This document shows, piece after piece, positions 51,004 through 59,766 of a DNA stretch of 64,000 nt. A model generated the notes under the pieces. It was given only the letters and a program-made list of their open reading frames with translations, was not told the origin of the DNA and did no database searches. The stretch is taken from positions 18,597 through 82,596 of the forward strand of contig NZ_JBHTMU010000017.1 in the NCBI RefSeq assembly GCF_042679605.1, read 5' to 3'. The position numbers and the translations under genes were made by a program. Numbering within the stretch: position 1 is the stretch's first letter; each line of letters opens with the position of its first letter. The stretch comes from Litorisediminicola beolgyonensis. Lineage in GTDB: Bacteria > Pseudomonadota > Alphaproteobacteria > Rhodobacterales > Rhodobacteraceae.

Positions 51004-53912
51004 CGGTCATCTTCCCTGAAATTCCAGTTCTTCGCGTCGCAATAGGCGCGCATGTCACAGTTCTCGCACAGCCGGTCGGGCCGCGCGGCGATCCGGTAGT
51101 CCGCACTTTCGATGCGGTGGACGATCTCGTCGAAGCGGGCGACCGTCTTGCCGATCGCCCGGTCGTCCTTGGCGAAGCTGACATACGGGTTCCCGTCCTG
51201 TTCGCCGGTGTAGTAGAGGTGCATCCGGCTGACCTTCTGGCCGGTCCGCTCTTCGATGAGGTGGGCGTAGACCTCTAGCTGGCTTTGGTACTGGCGCAGG
51301 CGCTCGCGGTCCTTCTCCATGTCGGGCTTCTTCTCGGACTTGAAGTCCACCACTTCGACAGTGCCGCCTTCGCCCCGGATCAGGTCGACATTGCCCTTGA
51401 GGATGTAGTCATCCTTGACCAGCGAGATCTCGACCTCGGTTTCCTTGATCCGGTCCCAGTTGCCATTCTCGCGCTCGTAGTAGCGCATGACGTGCTTGCG
51501 CGCGGCCTCCAGGGTGATGGGCGCCAGGTACACGCGCTCCTTCTTCGACAGCATCGCGTAGTTGGTGGAGAACCAGGCGTCGATGTGGTCCGGCGTGACC
51601 GTGTGCTCCTCGCCCCGCAGGACGGCCTTGTGGATGTCCTCGATGGTCTGGTGGACGAGGGTGCCGAACAGCATCGGGCTGACACGGATGGCGGCGAACT
51701 CGAGCTCCTTGAAGAAGCGATATTGCTCGGCGCAGTTTTCGAACAGCGTGATGTGCGAGGTGAAGGAGTATTCGCGCTTGAGGTTGATTTCCTTCACCTT
51801 CTCGAAGGTGAACCGGGTCAGGTCGACCGTCCGCCAGTCCGGAAGGGCGTGGAAGACGTTCTCGAAATACTTCGAGGGTGACTTGCCGAGCCCCTTTCCG
51901 TGCCGCTCCTGTGCGGCCAGGACCAGCAGGTTCTGCGCCCGCGAGAACGCAGTGTAGTAGAGGCGCCAGAAGTCAAAGTGCTTGATGCGGTCCAAGGGCT
52001 CAAACCGCGCTTTCGAGAGGTATCCGCCGTCCTCGAGGATCTCGTCCAGATCGGTGTGCTGCTTGCGTGGCACGGCCTCCAGCGAGCCGCACACGACCAC
52101 CGGGAACTCTAGCCCCTTCGACTGGTGGATGGTCAGGAACGAGACGCAGCCCTTCGGAGCGTATTCGGCCTCGTCCTCGTACTCCCCGATGCCGCCATCC
52201 TTTAGGAAGCGGAAGAACTGATTGAACAGGTTCCGCAGGTCGCGCTCGAGATACTCGGGGTTCAAGACCGTGACGTAGTGAAGATATTCGAACTTGGTGA
52301 TCAGCTTCGAGAACGTGGCAAGGTTGCGGGCGGCGCGGCCCTTGTCCACGCCTTGCATCGCCTCCTCGTCGAGGAAGCGAGAGAACAGGGGGAACTGGAG
52401 AAGCTGATAGAACAGCCCCGAGAACGCGTAGTCCGCGGTTTGAGTCAGGACGGCATGGCGCTTGGCGAGCGGGCGGGCCCACTCGAGCATGCGGCTGTTC
52501 TCCGGCTTCCGAAGCTCGTCCGTGAACGCCTTGAAGCACTGCTGGTCGTAATAATCCCAGATCGCCAGCTGGGCGCCTTCGGCCCACTGCCGCACCTTGG
52601 GGAACTGCGGAAACAGGAAGATCAGCGCTCCGATCATCAAACGGATTTCCTCGCGCTCGAAGAACATGTTGGAGCGCGGCGAATAGACAGGGATGCCGTT
52701 GCCTTCGAGGAAGCGTGCCAGATCAAGAACGCGGTCGTTTTTCACCGAACGAAAAAGGAAGGCGACCTGATTCCAGTCGGTCAGGCGGCCGGAGTCGCGT
52801 AGCCCTGTCAGGAAAGCGAGAACTTCGGCGTGCCAGTTCTCGTTCTCGCCTTTCTCGTCCGATGTGCCAAGCCTGACCGCGGCCGGCGCTTCAGGAAAAC
52901 TATCCTCACGCGGAAGAATCTGCTTCGGGAAGCGGAATGTCCTGCCTTGTTCCTCCCAATCCAGCCGCTCCATCCACTGGTTGTAGAAGTCGATGATCCC
53001 AGGGTGGGAACGATAGTTCACCGTCAGCCGCAACTGCTTACAGCTGTCTGGCGGGAAGAGCTGTGGGAACTCGAGGATGTTGCGAATTGTGGCCCCTCGA
53101 AAGCGGTAGAGGCCTTGGTCATCGTCACCGACGACGCAGAGGTTACTCCTGTCGCCCGCGAGAAGGAGCAGGATCTTTTCCTGGATCGTATTAGTGTCCT
53201 GGTACTCATCGACCATCAGGTGCGTAATTTTGTCGCGCAGCTGAGCGAGCACGTCCTGGTGTCGGCGCAAGAGCTGCAGCGCCTCGTACTGGATGCCGGA
53301 GAAGTCCAGGCAGTTATTCTCTTCGAGAAGCTCTTGGTACTTCAGGAAACAACGAGCGAGCGCGCGCACCTCCGGATCCGGCGCGGTTTCAAGAACATGG
53401 GGATCCAAGGCCTCTTCGCTGACCTTGTTCAACCACTTCATCAGTTGTTCCGACTGCGCCCACCGGCCGGTCTGGTCATCCCCCATTACCAGCTGCGCAT
53501 CCGCAAGCTCTCGAAAATCCTTGATCTTTTGATAGAGGAAGTACTGCTGATCGAATTGGTCAAAAAGCGTGAAGCTTCGCCTCAGGCGGGTGAACTCACG
53601 AAATTCTTCCAGTAGGCGCAGGCAGATCGAGTGAAATGTGCCGAGGTACATTTCATTCAGGTTGAAGCGGATATCGAGTTCAGCGAGGCGATTTGAAACT
53701 CGGGTGGTCAGCTCCCGGGCCGCCTTGTCAGTGAATGTGACGACCAGGAGGCTCTCTGGCGCAACCTTCTTCTCGGTGATCAGGTGAACAATTCGCTCGA
53801 CGAGAGTGTAAGTCTTGCCGGAGCCAGGGCCGGCGATAATCAGAACAGGTCCTTCCGCCGCATTGATAGCAGACAATTGCTGAGGATTGGCGCTGGAGCG
53901 AAGGTCTTTCAT
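51000..53912 (-). CDS. UvrD-like SF1 helicase fused to Cas4/AddB-type nuclease
   Basis: A 970-aa protein. SF1A helicase core: Walker A AGPGSGKT (residues 27-34), TFTDKAAREL, DEYQDTN near 237, GDDDQGLYRFRGA, VNYRSHPGI, TIHQSKGLEFPVV and YTAFSRAQN. From about residue 715 a PD-(D/E)XK nuclease follows (NVDLIRGEGG, VEVVDFKSEKK near 857, RQYQSQLEVYAH). A Cys near 725 and CENCDMRAYC near 952 would bind 4Fe-4S. Its layout matches AddA-like DNA-end-processing enzymes. It is not a usual type III subunit, so it may extend the system to DNA degradation. Confidence 0.9.
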   Translation of the reverse strand: MKDLRSSANPQQLSAINAAEGPVLIIAGPGSGKTYTLVERIVHLITEKKVAPESLLVVTFTDKAARELTTRVSNRLAELDIRFNLNEMYLGTFHSICLRLLEEFREFTRLRRSFTLFDQFDQQYFLYQKIKDFRELADAQLVMGDDQTGRWAQSEQLMKWLNKVSEEALDPHVLETAPDPEVRALARCFLKYQELLEENNCLDFSGIQYEALQLLRRHQDVLAQLRDKITHLMVDEYQDTNTIQEKILLLLAGDRSNLCVVGDDDQGLYRFRGATIRNILEFPQLFPPDSCKQLRLTVNYRSHPGIIDFYNQWMERLDWEEQGRTFRFPKQILPREDSFPEAPAAVRLGTSDEKGENENWHAEVLAFLTGLRDSGRLTDWNQVAFLFRSVKNDRVLDLARFLEGNGIPVYSPRSNMFFEREEIRLMIGALIFLFPQFPKVRQWAEGAQLAIWDYYDQQCFKAFTDELRKPENSRMLEWARPLAKRHAVLTQTADYAFSGLFYQLLQFPLFSRFLDEEAMQGVDKGRAARNLATFSKLITKFEYLHYVTVLNPEYLERDLRNLFNQFFRFLKDGGIGEYEDEAEYAPKGCVSFLTIHQSKGLEFPVVVCGSLEAVPRKQHTDLDEILEDGGYLSKARFEPLDRIKHFDFWRLYYTAFSRAQNLLVLAAQERHGKGLGKSPSKYFENVFHALPDWRTVDLTRFTFEKVKEINLKREYSFTSHITLFENCAEQYRFFKELEFAAIRVSPMLFGTLVHQTIEDIHKAVLRGEEHTVTPDHIDAWFSTNYAMLSKKERVYLAPITLEAARKHVMRYYERENGNWDRIKETEVEISLVKDDYILKGNVDLIRGEGGTVEVVDFKSEKKPDMEKDRERLRQYQSQLEVYAHLIEERTGQKVSRMHLYYTGEQDGNPYVSFAKDDRAIGKTVARFDEIVHRIESADYRIAARPDRLCENCDMRAYCDAKNWNFREDDR

Positions 53913-54793
53913 TGACCCGTTGACCTCGCGCCATTCCGTCGTTCTCCGATTATGTCAGTCGCATTCAGAAGAACGATCTGCTGATCCTGCGGCTTCCGGG
54001 CTGCCGGATCGGTATCAAGTCCAAGTCGTCTCAACGCATAGTAGAGGAGCGCGCGCCTCACCTTGATCTTCGCCTTGCCGCCCCGCATCCCGTAGTCGAG
54101 CGCGATGACCTTGGCCTGCGACTCCGAGAGCTCAGGGTGGGGGCCGACCTCGAGGGTGACCTCGGAATGCCAGTCGCGATCGTCGTTGGCCGACGTTTCG
54201 CTCTCCCGCGATCCGCGGATGCCGAGGATCCGTGAGAGCAGGAAGTCCTTGAAGCATTCGCCGGTCAGGCAGAACGCCCGCGTATGCCAGCGAAACCCGT
54301 CGAACCCGATGGCGTGCGGAGCGATCCAGCGCCAGCGCGGCTCCGGGCTCGACAGAGACTGGTACTTCACCTCAATCGCCTCGGACTGGCGGATGGCACC
54401 GACGACCGAGCGCAGCGTCACTGGATCGACGCCCCGCACAGGCGTCGGTGCGGAAGCGTAGGACGGCAGGTCAGGGATCCAGCACTCTTCGCGCTCCAGC
54501 ACATCGTCGGCAACCAGGCGGAGCTGGGCAAGGTAATGCGCTGCATCTGGCGGGCGGAACTTGCAGTCGAAGCCCCGGCCACGGACATAGGTGCGCGCGC
54601 TCTTGTCGTAGACCATGTTGTCCGGCGCCAGCGCGATGTAGCGGTTCAGGTCCGAGGACGCCTGGTTCACCGAAACGCCGAACTGCTGCATCACGTCGAT
54701 GCGATTGACGTGACCCTCCCAGAACAGGCGGAACTCAATGAACTCGAGCCGCTGCTCGACCCCCCAGCGAAGTTCAGCCTTGTCCCTGTCCAA
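53909..54793 (-). CDS. WYL-domain transcriptional regulator (BrxR/CapW-like)
   Basis: A 294-aa regulator. An N-terminal winged helix (about residues 10-65: VEQRLEFIEFRLFWEGHVNR, FGVSVNQASSDLNRY) is followed by a WYL domain (about 125-200: WRWIAPHAIGFDGFRWHTRAFC) and a C-terminal WCX-like part. Family members BrxR and CapW repress BREX, CBASS and other phage-defence operons and are thought to sense infection. The start is a TTG at 54793 because GGGAG lies 6 nt upstream; a TTG at 54841 would add 16 residues. The stop overlaps the helicase ATG, so it is the first gene of the operon. Confidence 0.85.
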   Translation of the reverse strand: MDRDKAELRWGVEQRLEFIEFRLFWEGHVNRIDVMQQFGVSVNQASSDLNRYIALAPDNMVYDKSARTYVRGRGFDCKFRPPDAAHYLAQLRLVADDVLEREECWIPDLPSYASAPTPVRGVDPVTLRSVVGAIRQSEAIEVKYQSLSSPEPRWRWIAPHAIGFDGFRWHTRAFCLTGECFKDFLLSRILGIRGSRESETSANDDRDWHSEVTLEVGPHPELSESQAKVIALDYGMRGGKAKIKVRRALLYYALRRLGLDTDPAARKPQDQQIVLLNATDIIGERRNGARSTGQ

Positions 54794-55406
54794 ATTGCGC
54801 TCCCGCCAAGCCCTGCGCGCACGCGAACTGTGCGCGCCCAATTTCTGGGCTGCTCACACGCTATCGAAGCGGAAAGGTGCCAGCAATCAAAATTGTACCC
54901 GCCAAGGACGGAGAGAGTTCGGTATTCGTTACACTCCCTCCGCCATCACACAATTGCCATCGGTTTTTGAGATGCGTTTTGGGCGTTCATCGCGCCGACC
55001 GGAAGGGTGGGCTGCGACCTGACAGTGATGCGCTCGATGGGGGATGTTTTCATGGTCGAATAGACCTGAGGATGACTTGAAACCGGTGCTGCATGAACTG
55101 CGAAACGAACCGACAGATCTTCCCTTCAACGCTGCGTGAGTTCCGAATTGGGTGGCCAGAAAGTCTTGTGCATGGCCGCAACCAAAGGGGCAGACAGTGG
55201 CTTCACGCGGCGCAAATGGGCGGTCCACGGACGGACAGGTCTGGCTCGAAGCGCGATGCTGAACCGGCATTCTTGCAGGCGTTCTGAGATCGTTGAAAGC
55301 TATAGTCGTCTTTTCCGACCAGGCTTCGCTCCGAACATGAGCATGGTTATCAGTCAGGTTGCAATCGCGTCCGCCCCCTCAGGCGCTGCGACCAGCACCG
55401 GCTCTG
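54794..55406. promoter_or_regulatory. Upstream region of the defence operon, junction to metabolic cluster
   Basis: 613 bp without a convincing gene. It must contain the promoter and probable autoregulatory operator of the WYL operon on the minus strand; a TACAAT -10-like hexamer occurs at about 54892 read leftward, but its -35 partner is poor. A short rightward open remnant ending at about 55139 (KPVLHELRNEPTDLPFNAA) may be the end of a lost gene. The sequence is more AT-rich than the cluster to its right, marking the island edge. Confidence 0.4.
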
Positions 55407-56576
55407 TCAGGAAAGAAGCTCCCGGCGCAGCAGGTCAATGAGGGCGGATTTCGCCTCGAAGCCGACGCCCGGGATGTCGGGTAGGCCGACGCGGCTGTCT
55501 CGCACCTCCACGTCGTCCGCGAAGCCGCCGAAGGGCTGGAAGACGTCGGGGTAGCTCTCGTTTCCGCCCAGATGCAGCCCGGCGGCGATATTGAGCGACA
55601 TCTGGTGTCCGCCATGGGGCACCACGCGGCGTGAGGACCAGCCGTTCTCGGCCATCATCTCCAGCGTGCGGAGATATTCGACCAGCCCGTAGGACAGGGC
55701 GCAGTCGAACTGGAGCACGTCCTGCTCCGGGTTCATCCCGCCGTGGCGGATCAGGTTGCGGGCGTCCTGCATGGAGAACAGGTTCTCGCCCGTCGCCATC
55801 GGGCGGGAATAGGCCTGGCTCAGCTCTGCCTGAAGCGCGTAGTCGAGCGGGTCGCCGGCTTCCTCGTACCAGCGCAGGTCGTAGGGTTCGAGCGCCCGGG
55901 CATAGGCCAGCGCGGTCTCGAGGTCGAAGCGGCCATTGGCGTCGACGCAGAGGTTCTGGCCGTCGCCCACCACCTCAAGCGCGGCCTCGATCCGCTTCAG
56001 GTCCTCGGCGAGCGGTGCGAGGCCGATCTTCATCTTGCAGGTGGTGTAGCCCCGGTCGAGATAGCCCCGGAACTCGTCCTTGAGCCCCTCCAACCCCTTG
56101 CCCGGGTGGTAATAACCGCCGGCGGCATAGACCCAGACCTCGTCATCGGCGACGCCCCCGCGATAGCGATCCGCGAGCAGCCGGTAGAGCGGCTGCCCGG
56201 CGATCTTGGCGACCGCGTCCCAGACCGCCATGTCGATGGTCCCGACCGCGACCGAACGCTCGCCGTGACCGCCCGGCTTCTCGTTCGTCATCATCGCGGT
56301 CCAGATCGCGTGGGGGTCGAGAGCGTCGTTGGTCTGGTCGATCAGGCTGTCCGGATCGGCATCCATCAGGCGGGGGATGAACCGCTCGCGCATGAGTGCG
56401 CCCTGACCGTAGCGGCCGTTGGAATTGAACCCGAAGCCCACGATCGGTTGTCCGTCCCGCATCTGGTCGGTGATCACCGCGACGACGGAACAGGTCATCT
56501 TCGAGAAATCAATGAAGGCGTTGGCGATGGGGCTCGCGATGGAGACGGTGCTCTCGCGGATCTCGACAATGCGCAT
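55407..56576 (-). CDS. tarD: D-tartrate dehydratase (enolase superfamily)
   Basis: A 389-aa enolase-superfamily enzyme that dehydrates D-tartrate to oxaloacetate. It closely resembles the characterised Bradyrhizobium enzyme: Lys181-Met-Lys183 (KMKIG) provides the catalytic base, Asp212, Glu238 and Glu264 bind Mg2+, and His321 in PHGGHQMS is the second acid/base. MTNEKPGGHGERSVAVG is also characteristic. The start is ATG 56576 after AAAGGAG. It is the last gene of the leftward cluster, 17 bp after the TtuC-like gene. Confidence 0.85.
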   Translation of the reverse strand: MRIVEIRESTVSIASPIANAFIDFSKMTCSVVAVITDQMRDGQPIVGFGFNSNGRYGQGALMRERFIPRLMDADPDSLIDQTNDALDPHAIWTAMMTNEKPGGHGERSVAVGTIDMAVWDAVAKIAGQPLYRLLADRYRGGVADDEVWVYAAGGYYHPGKGLEGLKDEFRGYLDRGYTTCKMKIGLAPLAEDLKRIEAALEVVGDGQNLCVDANGRFDLETALAYARALEPYDLRWYEEAGDPLDYALQAELSQAYSRPMATGENLFSMQDARNLIRHGGMNPEQDVLQFDCALSYGLVEYLRTLEMMAENGWSSRRVVPHGGHQMSLNIAAGLHLGGNESYPDVFQPFGGFADDVEVRDSRVGLPDIPGVGFEAKSALIDLLRRELLS

Positions 56577-56593
56577 AGGGGCTCCTTTTGGGG

Positions 56594-57670
56594 TCAGGCC
56601 GAGGCGACCACACTGGCGATGGCCTCGCCGCATTCGGCGGTGGTGGCCTTGCCGCCCATGTCGCGGGTGCGCGAGGCAGGGTCGGCGATGACCTCCTCGA
56701 TGGCGGCGATGATCGCCTGCGCGGCCTCGGGCTGGCCCAGGTGGTCCAGCATCATCGCCGCCGACCAGATCTGCCCGATGGGGTTGGCGATGCCTTGGCC
56801 TGCGATGTCGGGGGCGGAGCCGTGGACGGGCTCGAACATCGACGGGTAGTCGCCCTCGGGGTTGATGTTCGCGGACGGCGCGATGCCGATGGACCCGGCG
56901 ACGGCGGGGCCGAGATCCGACAGGATGTCGCCGAAGAGGTTCGAGCCCACGACCACGTCGAACCAGTCCGGGTGCTGCACGAAATGGGCGCAGAGAATGT
57001 CGATGTGATACTGGCTCGTCTCCACGTCCGGATAATCCGCCTTCACCGCGCGGAAGCGTTCGTCCCAGAACGGCATGGTGTGGACGATCCCGTTGGACTT
57101 GGTGGCCGAGGTGACGTGCTTGCGCTTGCGGGTGCGCGCCAGTTCGAAGGCGTAGCGCATGACGCGGTCGGTGCCGCGCCGGGTGAAGATCGCCTCCTGG
57201 ATCGCGATCTCGTCCTCCATGCCCCGGTAGAGCCGCCCGCCGGCCTCGGAATACTCACCCTCGACGTTTTCGCGCACAACGTAGAAATCGATATCCTCGG
57301 GGCCGCGTCCGGCCAGCGGGCTGGTGGTGCCTTTAAGGAGGCGGCAGGGGCGGAGGTTGACATATTGGTGGAAGGTCCGCCGGATCGGGATCAGCAGACC
57401 CCAGAGCGAGACGTGGTCCGGCACGTCCGGCCAGCCGACCGCACCGAGGAACACCGCGTCGTGGTTGCGGAAGCGCTCGAGCCCGTCCTCGGGCATCATC
57501 CGGCCGGTCTTGAGGTAGGTCTCGCAACTCCAGTCCACCTCGTCGAAGCGGAAGCCGAGATCGAAGCGCCGCCCCACCGCCTCGAGCACGCGCATCCCCT
57601 CGGGGACGACCTCGCGGCCGATGCCGTCGCCGGGAATGGTCGCGATGGTGAAGCTGTTGGATCGGGTCAT
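56594..57670 (-). CDS. ttuC: Tartrate/D-malate dehydrogenase (TtuC/DmlA-like)
   Basis: A 358-aa NAD-dependent beta-decarboxylating dehydrogenase of the isocitrate/isopropylmalate dehydrogenase family. IPGDGIGREV is the N-terminal signature; SNLFGDILSDLG and FEPVHGSAPDIAGQGIANP hold the metal- and NAD-binding residues. LWGLLIPIRRTFHQYVNLRP is typical of tartrate dehydrogenase rather than LeuB. It would act on tartrate and D-malate, giving pyruvate or oxaloglycolate. Next to D-tartrate dehydratase this forms a tartrate pathway. Confidence 0.8.
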   Translation of the reverse strand: MTRSNSFTIATIPGDGIGREVVPEGMRVLEAVGRRFDLGFRFDEVDWSCETYLKTGRMMPEDGLERFRNHDAVFLGAVGWPDVPDHVSLWGLLIPIRRTFHQYVNLRPCRLLKGTTSPLAGRGPEDIDFYVVRENVEGEYSEAGGRLYRGMEDEIAIQEAIFTRRGTDRVMRYAFELARTRKRKHVTSATKSNGIVHTMPFWDERFRAVKADYPDVETSQYHIDILCAHFVQHPDWFDVVVGSNLFGDILSDLGPAVAGSIGIAPSANINPEGDYPSMFEPVHGSAPDIAGQGIANPIGQIWSAAMMLDHLGQPEAAQAIIAAIEEVIADPASRTRDMGGKATTAECGEAIASVVASA

Positions 57671-57691
57671 GGCAAGGGTCCCTTCGGGGCG

Positions 57692-58174
57692 TCAGAACAG
57701 GAGGCCGCGCGGCATCGGGATCAGCAGGATCTCGGACATCAGGAGGTAGATCCCGGCGAGGATCGCCGCGCCGAGCACGACCATGAGCGCCATTTTCGCA
57801 GGCGCCATCCGCTCATGCAGGGCGATCAGCATGATCGCGAAGTAACCCAGCGCGCTTGCGGCCAGGAACCCGAGGATCGGGATCAGGAGCACCCAGGCCA
57901 CCATCGCCACGAGGAACAGGCCCCGCCGCAAGTAGGAGCCGTTTGAGGCCGGGACCTCCTTCGGCGCCGTGGCGGAGGCTCCGCGGCGCGTGCCGATGAC
58001 GAGGTTGCGCAGAATCAGGATCGCCGAGAAGACGATCATCGCCACGGACACTGTCACCGGAAAGACCGACCCCATCGGGGTCATGCTTCCAGTCTGCCAG
58101 ACGAGAAAGAGGCCGAGGAGGATGAAGATTGCGGCGACGCCGCTCCCTGCGGGGTCATGTATCCTAATCGCCAT
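57692..58174 (-). CDS. tctB: Tripartite tricarboxylate transporter small membrane subunit TctB
   Basis: A 160-aa protein with four hydrophobic spans (about 12-30, 42-60, 83-118 as two, 138-155), the TctB topology. The ATG at 58174 (MAIRIHDPAG) overlaps the TctA stop by 11 bases; an upstream ATG at 58195 would lie further inside tctA. TctA and TctB form the membrane channel and TctC delivers the substrate. Confidence 0.8.
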   Translation of the reverse strand: MAIRIHDPAGSGVAAIFILLGLFLVWQTGSMTPMGSVFPVTVSVAMIVFSAILILRNLVIGTRRGASATAPKEVPASNGSYLRRGLFLVAMVAWVLLIPILGFLAASALGYFAIMLIALHERMAPAKMALMVVLGAAILAGIYLLMSEILLIPMPRGLLF

Positions 58175-59699
58175 CGCGGCTCTCCACGGTCGCATCGGTG
58201 AGGGAGGTCTTTCCGCGCCGCTTGCCGAGCGACGCGGCGACCAGCGGGTAGAAGAGGGTCAGGAGCGCGAAGCCGACGATGGCGAGCGAGATCGGCCGGG
58301 CAAAGAACATGCCCAAGATGTCGCCTCGCGCATTGCCGATGAGGTAGCTCTGCACGAAGCCCTGCTCGGCGATCTGCCCGAGCACCAGCCCCAGCACGAT
58401 CGGCGAAGGGGCAAAACCCGCCCGGTTCAGGAGCCAGCCCACGACGCCCAGTGCCAGCATGACCTCGACATCGTGCATGTTGTTGTGGATCGCGAAGGAG
58501 CCCACCACGGTCAGGAAGGCGATGGTCGGTACCAGCGCGGCCTTGGGGATCGCGATAATGCTGCGATAGGCGTAGCGCCCGATGACGAGGCCCACGGGCA
58601 GCATCAGGAGCGTGCCGATCATCAGGCCGAAGATGAAGGTGTAGACGATCTCGCCCTGTTCGGTGAAGAGACCCGGCCCGGTCTTGATCCCCTGAACGAA
58701 GAGCGCGCCGAGGATCACGGCATCGGGCGGCGTGCCGGGGATGCCCAGCACCAAGGTCGGGATGAAGCCTCCGCCGACGGTGGCGTTGTTGGCCGCCTCG
58801 GTGGCGATCAGGCCGCCGGGATTGCCCTTGCCGTAGGTCTCGGAGGTTTTCGAGGCGCGCCGGGCTTCGGCGTAGGAGACGAGGCTCGCCACCGACCCGC
58901 CCGCGCCGGGCAGGATGCCCACGACCGTGCCGATGAGCGCGCTGCGCAGCATGTTCCACTTCTCGCGCATGGCGATGGCGAAGGATTCGGCCAGCCGGAA
59001 GCCGGTGTTCGCCGCGACCTTCAGATGCGGGTCCTTGGTTGCCACGAGGTCGATCAGCACCGGGATGCAGTAGAGCCCGATCAGACCGGCCACGATGTTG
59101 ATCCCGCCGATCAGCGTCTGGCTGCCCATGGTGAAGCGCACATCCGCACCGATCACGGCGACGCCGACCATCGACAGGATGAGGCCGAGGCAGGCGCCGA
59201 TCATGCCCTTGAGGAGGTTGCCCACCGACAGGGCGGAGATCAGCGTCAGGCCGAAGACCGCGAGCCAGAAATATTCCGGCGGCCCAAAGGCCAAGGCCAC
59301 CTGCGCCAGCGGTGGCGCGAGGAACATCAAGAGGAGCGCGCCCACCACGCCGCCCACGACCGAGGCCAGCGTCGCCAGAGACACCGCCAGCGCGCCGTCG
59401 CCACGCCGCGCCATCGGAAAGCCGTCGAAGGTGGTGGCAATGGCCGAGGGCGTGCCGGGCGTGTTGACGAGGATGGCGGAATAGGATCCGCCATAGATCG
59501 CGCCGGTGTAGATCGCGCCGAGCACGATGAGCCCCGAGGCGGGGTCCATGGCGAAGGTGAAGGGCACCAGCACCGCGACTGCCATTGTGGCCGACAGGCC
59601 GGGCAGGGCGCCGATCACGATCCCCGCTGCCACGCCGCCCGCGGCCAGGAGCAGGTTGAGAAAGGTCAGCGCCTGGCTGAGATAGACGAGCTTTTCCAT
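58164..59699 (-). CDS. tctA: Tripartite tricarboxylate transporter large permease TctA
   Basis: A 511-aa polytopic permease with about 11-12 membrane spans. GALPGLSATMAVAVL and the YGGSYSAILVNTPGTPSA loop near residue 70 are family signatures, repeated in the second half as IGTVVGILPGAGGSVASLV. It uses the proton or sodium gradient to import a di- or tricarboxylate. In this cluster, tartrate and/or sulfolactate are the likely substrates. Confidence 0.95.
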   Translation of the reverse strand: MEKLVYLSQALTFLNLLLAAGGVAAGIVIGALPGLSATMAVAVLVPFTFAMDPASGLIVLGAIYTGAIYGGSYSAILVNTPGTPSAIATTFDGFPMARRGDGALAVSLATLASVVGGVVGALLLMFLAPPLAQVALAFGPPEYFWLAVFGLTLISALSVGNLLKGMIGACLGLILSMVGVAVIGADVRFTMGSQTLIGGINIVAGLIGLYCIPVLIDLVATKDPHLKVAANTGFRLAESFAIAMREKWNMLRSALIGTVVGILPGAGGSVASLVSYAEARRASKTSETYGKGNPGGLIATEAANNATVGGGFIPTLVLGIPGTPPDAVILGALFVQGIKTGPGLFTEQGEIVYTFIFGLMIGTLLMLPVGLVIGRYAYRSIIAIPKAALVPTIAFLTVVGSFAIHNNMHDVEVMLALGVVGWLLNRAGFAPSPIVLGLVLGQIAEQGFVQSYLIGNARGDILGMFFARPISLAIVGFALLTLFYPLVAASLGKRRGKTSLTDATVESRDGD

Positions 59700-59766
59700 G
59701 TGGATCTCCCGGTTGAGTGACCGGGCGCCCGGAGCGGACTGTGCCGCCGGGCGCCCGACCGAGAGC

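Noticed and set aside
46473..54793. BREX, DISARM or Dnd system
   Set aside because: No BrxA/B/C, PglZ, DrmA/B or Dnd/Ssp components are present; only the WYL regulator and methylase would be shared with BREX.
53909..54841. Longer start (TTG 54841) for the WYL regulator
   Set aside because: The downstream TTG at 54793 has a GGGAG site at ideal spacing, while the 16 extra residues look non-conserved and Arg-rich.
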